DNA from: JAVVEH01 sp032251435
GTDB lineage: Bacteria > Verrucomicrobiota > Lentisphaeria > Oligosphaerales > MVZH01
Assembly (NCBI GenBank): GCA_032251435.1
Contig: JAVVEH010000018.1
Span: forward strand, 1-64,000
Direction of reading: 5' to 3'
Length of the DNA stretch: 64,000 bases
In this document: piece by piece, positions 58,955-64,000 of the stretch
Layout of the letters: each line of letters opens with the position of its first letter
Position numbering within the stretch: position 1 is the first letter of the stretch
Made by a program: the position numbers and the translations under genes
The notes under the pieces: model-generated
What the model was told of the DNA's origin: nothing
The model's input: the letters and a program-made list of their open reading frames with translations, nothing else
Database searches by the model: none

Positions 58955-59599
58955 CTACCAACCGGCTTCCCGCAGACTCTTCATCGTCACCGCGGCGGGT
59001 GTCCCGGCCTGCGCCCGCAGTTGCCTGAAGACGTATTTCCCGATCATGTCCGCCTCCACATTCACCGTGTCGCCGACGGCGGCGGCGCGCAGACCCGTCG
59101 CCCGCCAAGTGTGCGGGATGATGTGGACGGAGAAGTGATCCTCCTTCAAGTCGGCGATGGTCAAGGAAATGCCATTGATGGCGATACTGCCCTTGGGAAT
59201 GACCAAGTGGGAAAGCTCTTGAGGCAGAGACAGAGCGACGACAATGTCATCGGCGGTTTCGCGGATACCGCGGATGATGGCTGTGCCATCGACATGCCCC
59301 TGCACAATATGCCCGCCTAGGCGTCCGCCCAGAAGCATGGCCCGCTCCAGGTTGACGGCGCTTCCCGGGGCGAGAGCGCCTAAATTGGATCGCCGCAGTG
59401 TCTCACTGAGCGTGTGGAAGCGCAAGGTGTCGGCACCGGTTTTTTCTTCCACAGTCAAGCAGACGCCATTCACGGCGACACTGTCGCCAACCGCAATCTC
59501 CGCTAACGGCAGACGGGTCTTAATCACAAGCTTCCCGTTTTTGCCGGTTTCCCGGCGGGAAATCAATGACCCGACATCTTCGATTAAACCGGTGAACAT
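58955..59599 (-). CDS. ribE: Riboflavin synthase alpha chain
   Basis: A 214-residue enzyme with the two-barrel layout: repeat 1 begins 'MFTGLIEDVGSLISRRE' and has 'SVAVNGVCLTVEE'; repeat 2 contains 'HIVQGHVDGTAII' and 'GSIAINGISLTIADLKED'. It dismutates 6,7-dimethyl-8-ribityllumazine to riboflavin. It is last in a minus-strand block with four redox or repair genes, two of which (the flavodiiron protein and perhaps others) depend on flavin. No ribA/B/D/H genes are nearby, and no FMN riboswitch was recognised upstream. Confidence 0.95.
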   Translation of the reverse strand: MFTGLIEDVGSLISRRETGKNGKLVIKTRLPLAEIAVGDSVAVNGVCLTVEEKTGADTLRFHTLSETLRRSNLGALAPGSAVNLERAMLLGGRLGGHIVQGHVDGTAIIRGIRETADDIVVALSLPQELSHLVIPKGSIAINGISLTIADLKEDHFSVHIIPHTWRATGLRAAAVGDTVNVEADMIGKYVFRQLRAQAGTPAAVTMKSLREAGW

Positions 59600-59622
59600 G
59601 AATCGCCTTCCTTAAACGCGGG

Positions 59623-60720
59623 CTATTGGGCGTTGTCGTACATGATCGCTTTGGCGTCAGCCAGTATTTTGGCCAGGGGCAGATTGTTCGGGCACCGGTT
59701 TTGGCACTGAAGGCAACCGGTGCATTTGCTCAGAGCCAAGCCTGATTCCCATTGTTTTTCATTAAAGGCTTTTTTGGCTTCGCTCATGCCCATATATTTG
59801 TATAAATTGTAATAGGACAGAGCGGCCCCGACGTTGATGCCTTGCGGGCACGGTCGACAATACCCGCAAGCGGTGCAGCGGGGTTCGTCAGCGTCAATCA
59901 TGGCCGCCACCCGCTCGAGCATGTCATCCGCGGACATACTCCAGCCGTCCATGGTGTCCAGAATCCACTTGGCGTATCTCACTTCCTCCGGGGAACTGAA
60001 GCCGATTAACACATGGGTTTTAGGCAGTTTGAGCAAGTAGCGCAGGGCCAACTCCTTCAACTCGTCGTCAGCGGCGAGAAAGCCCCCGGCCAGGGGGTTC
60101 ATGGCGATGACGGTGATATCATGCTTCACACAATAGTCAACCACCCCCAGCCGTGTGGTGTTGACAATGTTCAAGGGGATGGTCACGGTCTCGAACAGGC
60201 CGGTTTCCAAAAACCGGATGACCCCGTCTGTGTCGGCGTGTGACGTGACACCCAAATGGTTGATCAGGCCCTTTTCGCGCAGCCCGCGGACACCGTCGTG
60301 CCATCCGCCGGGTTTCATGGCCTCGGCGAATTGCTCATCCGTGTGGGTGGTCCACAGGTGATAGTAGTCCACTTTGTCCAAGTTAAGGCGGGTGAGAGAC
60401 TGGTTGAACACCTTGTTAAGCTGTTCCACGGACCGGACACCAAATCCACCGGCGGGCTGAAACTCATAGCCAATCTCCAGACCGCCATTGCCCGGTGAGC
60501 ACTTCGTGGAGACCAGGACTCGGTCCCGGTAGGCGGGATCATTGACAGCCGCGCCGACCCACGCCTCCGAGCACTCCTCCTCGCTCTGGCGGCAATAGCA
60601 GGGGGACGTGTCAATGTAGTTGAATCCGCAGTCGATAGCGGTGTGAATGGTCTCGATGGCGCTGGCGCGGTCTTTAAAGCGCATCGCGCCGATCAGGATG
60701 GGGCTGAGTTCTAAAGTCAT
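59623..60720 (-). CDS. Aldo/keto reductase with C-terminal [4Fe-4S] ferredoxin domain
   Basis: A 365-residue protein. Residues 1-280 are an AKR TIM barrel ('NYIDTSPCYCRQSEEE' with the catalytic Asp/Tyr region, 'VLVSTKCSPG' with the Lys). The C-terminal part carries two Cys motifs, 'CTACGYCRPCP' and 'CTGCLQCQNRCP', for two [4Fe-4S] clusters, as in the iron-sulfur AKR subfamily of anaerobes. It probably reduces a sugar or quinone-like substrate with ferredoxin input; the substrate is unknown. ATG 60720 is chosen; longer frames give non-homologous sequence. Confidence 0.9.
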   Translation of the reverse strand: MTLELSPILIGAMRFKDRASAIETIHTAIDCGFNYIDTSPCYCRQSEEECSEAWVGAAVNDPAYRDRVLVSTKCSPGNGGLEIGYEFQPAGGFGVRSVEQLNKVFNQSLTRLNLDKVDYYHLWTTHTDEQFAEAMKPGGWHDGVRGLREKGLINHLGVTSHADTDGVIRFLETGLFETVTIPLNIVNTTRLGVVDYCVKHDITVIAMNPLAGGFLAADDELKELALRYLLKLPKTHVLIGFSSPEEVRYAKWILDTMDGWSMSADDMLERVAAMIDADEPRCTACGYCRPCPQGINVGAALSYYNLYKYMGMSEAKKAFNEKQWESGLALSKCTGCLQCQNRCPNNLPLAKILADAKAIMYDNAQ

Positions 60721-60776
60721 AGTCCGAATCTTTGTGTTGTGCTCACCGGTGAATGGTGGCGTTGGCACCCGCCCGG

Positions 60777-61634
60777 TCACCGCCCGGCGCGCATGCGTCG
60801 AAGGGTTTCCCCGGGATCTTTGCCGAGTTTTTTCATCACGAGTTGGAGATCCTCCCACGCTTCTTTCTTCCGCGCTGGAGACCGTAATAAGAACGATGGA
60901 TGGAATGTGGGCATGACGGGAATCCCTTGATAATCCAGCCATTTGCCGTGCAGGCTTGTAATGCCGGTTTTCCCCATTAGAAATTGCAGGGGAACCGCTC
61001 CAAGCAACACAATCGCTTTGGGCTGGATGAGGTCAATTTGCCGTTTTAAGAAGGGCAGGCACACGCGGGCTTCACTGTCATTGGGGTTGCGGTTGCCGGG
61101 GGGCCGGCATTTGACAATATTGGTGATGTACACGCTTTCCCGGGTGAATTGCATGGCTTGGATCATTTTGTCCAGTTGCTGTCCCGCCGGTCCGACAAAG
61201 GGGCGGCCGATCTGATCCTCATGAAAACCGGGCCCTTCACCGATGAATAGCAGATCCGCTTCCCGGTTCACTTCGCCGAAGACGGGGTTGGTCCGGGTTT
61301 TGTGGAGAGGACAGCGGACGCAATCGTCCACCATCTTCACAAGCGTGTCCCAATCGGCGGTTTCCACGTCCGGGGCGGGGCTGACGCGTGGCGGGGCAAA
61401 GCCCGCGGCCGCCGCGGAGGGGGGCGGCATGTGTGACCCCGCGACGGGTTGATCCGTCCGCCGCGGAGTCCGCGGGGCGGGGCGGGGCGGAATAGGTGAC
61501 CGAACCGCTTTTGGTGAAGCGAAAAGCGCCCGCAACGTGTCAGGCGCCAGGACGACGGCCTCTTCACCGGCCAATTTCCGGCGTTTCAAGGAGTCGATAA
61601 TATCATCAAAGATGTCTGGGGCGGGTGTCGTCAC
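60777..61634 (-). CDS. Family 4 (iron-sulfur) uracil-DNA glycosylase
   Basis: A 285-residue enzyme. After a proline-rich N-terminal linker (residues about 45-90) comes the UDG4 core: 'CVRCPLHKTRTNPVFGE', active-site 'LFIGEGPGFHEDQIGRPFVG', 'VKCRPPGNRNPNDSEARVC' (with the preceding CxxC, four [4Fe-4S] cysteines) and 'PTFHPSFLLR'. It excises uracil from DNA. Length exceeds thermophile UDG4 (about 200) because of the linker, as in many bacterial forms. It nearly abuts the ABM gene (1-bp gap), implying one transcript. Confidence 0.93.
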   Translation of the reverse strand: MTTPAPDIFDDIIDSLKRRKLAGEEAVVLAPDTLRALFASPKAVRSPIPPRPAPRTPRRTDQPVAGSHMPPPSAAAAGFAPPRVSPAPDVETADWDTLVKMVDDCVRCPLHKTRTNPVFGEVNREADLLFIGEGPGFHEDQIGRPFVGPAGQQLDKMIQAMQFTRESVYITNIVKCRPPGNRNPNDSEARVCLPFLKRQIDLIQPKAIVLLGAVPLQFLMGKTGITSLHGKWLDYQGIPVMPTFHPSFLLRSPARKKEAWEDLQLVMKKLGKDPGETLRRMRAGR

Positions 61635-61635
61635 A

Positions 61636-61947
61636 CTAGTCCACCACTTCCATCACCTGTAAATCAACACCCTCGACCCAGTCCTTGACCTTTTCGCGAT
61701 AGGCCGCCATGTGCGCTGTCGCCAAATGAGCATGGAGGGCGGCCAGAGATTCCCACCCCTCAACGATTGTGATGACATGCTCCCGCATGTCCCCTTGCGG
61801 GGGAAGACCGGCGTCGATGTCCACGGCGGGACTATAACCGAGGCAACCATCCTCGGCGAGAACATTGGCGAGATTTTCTTTGATGGCCTGTATGACGTTT
61901 TCCCGGCAGCCGGGTTTCACTTGAATGGCGGCGACAACATGAATCAT
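61636..61947 (-). CDS. ABM-domain (YgiN-like) monooxygenase-family protein
   Basis: A 103-residue dimeric alpha-beta barrel protein: 'IHVVAAIQVKPGCRENVIQA', 'EDGCLGYSPAVDIDAG' and 'VEGWESLAALHAHLATAHM'. YgiN-type proteins oxidise quinols or aromatic compounds or scavenge radicals, without cofactors. Placed between a UDG and a flavodiiron protein, a role in oxidative or quinone stress is inferred. Specificity unknown. Confidence 0.88.
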   Translation of the reverse strand: MIHVVAAIQVKPGCRENVIQAIKENLANVLAEDGCLGYSPAVDIDAGLPPQGDMREHVITIVEGWESLAALHAHLATAHMAAYREKVKDWVEGVDLQVMEVVD

Positions 61948-61990
61948 AGTTTGGGTTCCCTGTTTAGGGTTTGAAGGTCAACGTCCAGAG

Positions 61991-63217
61991 TTATTCGCCC
62001 GCGCAGCGTTTCAAGAGTTCCGCGGCGACAGTCTCACCGGTCCGGCGGGCGGCCATGAGCGTGTCTTCTTTGGGGACATATTTGCAGGTGACATCATCGG
62101 CGACCAAGTCAATGCCCATTTCCTCAACGTATGTGTGCAATTCAGGAATCGCCTTGCGGTTCCAGCCATAAGAGCCGAACACCGCGCCGATCAGATTCGC
62201 GGGCTTGAGTCCGCGCAGATAGGTCAGCATGTCGGCGATGGTGGGCAACACCCCGCTGTTGAGAGTTGAGGAGCCCACCAATAGAGCCCCGGCGTTCATC
62301 ACCTCGGTGGCCACGTCACTGCGGTGGGCCTGATTCATGTTGAACACCTTCACTTCAACACCCCCCAGACGGAGCCCCTCGGCGATGGCCTTAGCCAGTT
62401 TCTCCGTGCTGTGCCACATGGTGTCAAAAACCACCACCGCCTTCGGGGTCGGTTTCTGCTCCACAAATCGCTGATAGAGCCCCAAAATCCAGGCGATGTC
62501 TTCAGGCGTGCGCCAGATTGGACCATGATCGGGAGCGATCATGCGGATGTCAAGGTTTAATGTCGGCAGGCTTTTGAGAACTTTGTCGACTTGCTTAGAG
62601 TAAGGCAGCACAATATTCGCATAGTATTTTTCCACTTCCCAAAGCATGATGTCGCGGCTGTTCTCATCGGCGAAAATGTGATTGGTGGCCAAGTGCATGC
62701 CAAAGGCGTCCTGACTGAACAGAACACCATCGCTGTCCAGGTAGCTGACCATGCTGTCGGGCCAGTGAATCATCCGGGTCTCGACAAAGGTCAGGCTCAT
62801 GTTGCCCAGATCCGCTTTATCCCCCGTTTGCACCGCGGTGAATGTGTCGCTGACACCGAAATGCTCATCCAGGGCTTCGACACCCTTTTGGGATGCGTAG
62901 GCGACCGTTGGGGACACCTGTTCAAGCACTTCCGGAATACAACCGCTGTGATCCATCTCCGCATGATTGGAAACAAAAACATCAATCTGTTTCGGATCAA
63001 TGACCGAGCGGATACGGGACAGCATTTCCGGCAGATAGGGCTTTTTGACCGTATCCACTAAGGTCACTTTATCAGCGAGAATCAAAAAGGCGTTGTAGGT
63101 GGTTCCACGGGGTGTCAGGTAGCCGTGAAACTCGTCAATATCCCAGTCAACCGCCCCGACCCAGTAAACAGAGTCGGACACTTTCTTGGCCATGTAAGGC
63201 TGGTCGTTCAGATTCAT
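61991..63217 (-). CDS. Flavodiiron protein (A-type, FprA-like)
   Basis: A 408-residue enzyme: an N-terminal metallo-beta-lactamase-type diiron domain ('VSNHAEMDHSGCIPE' with the HxExDH ligands, 'HWPDSMVSYL', 'MIAPDHGPIW') and a C-terminal flavodoxin FMN domain ('VVFDTMWHSTEKLAKAIAEG', 'LVGSSTLNSGVLP', 'FGSYGW'). It reduces O2 to water or NO to N2O, protecting an anaerobe. No rubredoxin is fused, so an external donor is needed. The ATG follows GGGAAAA. A structured sequence lies about 70-150 bp upstream and may regulate it. Confidence 0.94.
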   Translation of the reverse strand: MNLNDQPYMAKKVSDSVYWVGAVDWDIDEFHGYLTPRGTTYNAFLILADKVTLVDTVKKPYLPEMLSRIRSVIDPKQIDVFVSNHAEMDHSGCIPEVLEQVSPTVAYASQKGVEALDEHFGVSDTFTAVQTGDKADLGNMSLTFVETRMIHWPDSMVSYLDSDGVLFSQDAFGMHLATNHIFADENSRDIMLWEVEKYYANIVLPYSKQVDKVLKSLPTLNLDIRMIAPDHGPIWRTPEDIAWILGLYQRFVEQKPTPKAVVVFDTMWHSTEKLAKAIAEGLRLGGVEVKVFNMNQAHRSDVATEVMNAGALLVGSSTLNSGVLPTIADMLTYLRGLKPANLIGAVFGSYGWNRKAIPELHTYVEEMGIDLVADDVTCKYVPKEDTLMAARRTGETVAAELLKRCAGE

Positions 63218-63284
63218 TGTTTTCCCTGTTTTTTGACGCGCCGGTTACCAAGTCTCCTGGAAGAGAAGTAGAGAAAATCTGGAC

Positions 63285-63367
63285 TCACGCTGAATCGCGT
63301 CCGCACCGGTCAGGTTCAATACCCGTGTTCAGACGAACACCGGCCGACCGGACATCGCCCAGCGTGA
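63285..63367 (-). ncRNA. Possible structured leader of the flavodiiron operon
   Basis: Three nested inverted repeats span 83 bp: TCACGCTG (63285-63292) / CAGCGTGA (63360-63367), CCGGTC (63306-63311) / GACCGG (63346-63351) and GTGTTC (63325-63330) / GAACAC (63335-63340). On the minus strand it would lie 68 nt before the flavodiiron ATG. It contains GAACCTGA (63317-63310), as in TPP riboswitches, but lacks the CTGAGA and GCGTAGGGA boxes, so I do not call it TPP. Confidence 0.35.
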
Positions 63368-63422
63368 CTCGACAAATGACATCAGAAGGGATTCCGACAC
63401 TTCTTGGATTGTCAAAGTTCAA

Positions 63423-64000
63423 TTACTGGAAAAGATTTTTCACGGTTTCCGCTGAATCAAAGGGCAGGGCGCCGTCTTTAAGCACCCACGTTTCCCGATG
63501 AATGAGGTCCTCTCCAGGTTTCAACGTCACTTCCGGCCCCATCGTCTCCATTTCCACCATGAAATTGTCCGGGCCGATGTAAAAAGCGATATTGGTGTTC
63601 AACGGGTAGGTTCCGGCCCGGTTGAACACGACTTTTTTCGCGAAGGTGACATCATTGACCGGGTCACTCATGGCGATAATACCCGGATGAGCTTGCACCA
63701 TCCGCTTGTTTTCAACGCCCTTGGGGGTGATGAGAATCATATCGTCAGTGACTTGAATCTGGCTGTCATTAAAGCCGCCGGCGCCATGCCCCGCCCACTC
63801 CCGGAAACTGACCATGGTGAAGGCGTCCCAGCAACTGCCGTCACCAATGGGAATGGCGTAACGAGTCCCCTTGGTGGGCAGAGAGCACGTCAGCCCCCAC
63901 AGGCCGCCGCTGTATAACATGTCACCCGCGTTGATCACGAAATTATCCACTTGAACCGAGCTGCTGCCCAGGAGCTTCACGGTCATGCCCCGCCGCGTTA
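63423..64000 (-). CDS. Partial DUF4380/aldose-epimerase-like protein
   Basis: At least 187 residues, open to the window edge: the frame has no stop before 64000, so an ATG at 63986 may be internal. Readable stretches are 'GTRYAIPIGDGSCWDAFT', 'ILITPKGVENKRMVQAHPG', 'PLNTNIAFYIGPDNFMVEME' and 'LKPGEDLIHRETWVLKDG', which resemble the C-terminal half of beta-sandwich mutarotase-like proteins (DUF4380 class). The direction matches the flavodiiron block, but the 205-bp spacer suggests separate control. Function and full length cannot be judged. Confidence 0.6.
   Translation of the reverse strand, partial: TRRGMTVKLLGSSSVQVDNFVINAGDMLYSGGLWGLTCSLPTKGTRYAIPIGDGSCWDAFTMVSFREWAGHGAGGFNDSQIQVTDDMILITPKGVENKRMVQAHPGIIAMSDPVNDVTFAKKVVFNRAGTYPLNTNIAFYIGPDNFMVEMETMGPEVTLKPGEDLIHRETWVLKDGALPFDSAETVKNLFQ

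Noticed and set aside
63301..63340. tRNA T-arm-like GGTTCAATA sequence
   Set aside because: The flanking five bases do not pair as a T-stem, and no acceptor or anticodon arm can be formed.
63285..63367. TPP riboswitch
   Set aside because: Only GAACCTGA is present; CTGAGA and GCGTAGGGA boxes and thiamine genes are absent.

Overview
The window is a draft-genome scaffold segment of about 64 kb, moderately GC-rich, with a run of exactly 100 N at 45613-45712. It carries no rRNA, and I found no tRNA. The gene content points to a Gram-negative, carbohydrate-degrading anaerobe or microaerophile of the Planctomycetes-Verrucomicrobia-Lentisphaerae group, with Lentisphaerota or Kiritimatiellota-like lineages my best guess. 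Supporting features are GH78 and GH95 exo-glycosidases, a URO-D-like methyltransferase-family protein, large OPT/DUF6785-like membrane proteins, type III glutamine synthetase, pseudopilins with 'FTLIELL' motifs, an OleC-type ligase, a flavodiiron protein and arabinose-5-phosphate isomerase (an LPS marker). The phylum assignment is inference.

Layout. 1-5.8 kb: an SGNH esterase, a REP-flanked RAYT transposase, a URO-D-like protein, a secreted zinc-ribbon protein and a GH78 alpha-L-rhamnosidase. 6.1-20.5 kb: the most unusual region, a co-directional cluster of two MacB/LolD-type ATPases, a minimal FtsX permease, a 1953-residue PqqD/PA/M28-like/FtsX fusion, two polytopic OPT-like and DUF6785-like proteins (one with a ~340-residue coiled-coil insert) and an unknown 320-residue protein. 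20.5-25.1 kb: a GH95 alpha-L-fucosidase and a VIT/VWA protein on the minus strand. 25.3-29.7 kb: type II secretion pseudopilin and assembly genes (I, J, K, L, M), where gspI carries a duplicated prepilin motif. 29.7-34 kb: a YejE/YejF-like peptide ABC importer interrupted by a vapBC module with its own promoter and operator, followed by a fragment resembling the N-terminus of a type III methyltransferase. 34-37.3 kb: glnN and an orphan etfB. 37.4-45.5 kb: a DUF2059 protein, an ABC-2 export operon, kdsD and a KDG-kinase-like gene. 45.5-45.8 kb: 9-bp tandem repeats around the assembly gap. 45.8-58.8 kb: an FAD oxidoreductase, a GH15 enzyme overlapping a fused OtsA-OtsB, oleC, a SulP transporter, a YiiX-like hydrolase and a UvrD-type helicase. 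59-64 kb: a minus-strand block of flavodiiron protein, ABM protein, family 4 uracil-DNA glycosylase, [4Fe-4S] aldo/keto reductase and riboflavin synthase, preceded by a possible structured RNA and a gene running off the window.

How the genes work together. The outer blocks describe plant or algal polysaccharide use (deacetylation, rhamnose and fucose release, KDG phosphorylation), peptide import, ammonium assimilation, trehalose metabolism and oxygen defence. The 6-20 kb cluster does not match any textbook transporter I know. Its parts (a PqqD-like peptide-binding fold, a peptidase fold without metal ligands, FtsX mechanotransmission, OPT-like carriers) suggest an envelope machine that handles peptides, lipoproteins or lipids. 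That reading is inference; its architecture is what can be seen directly.
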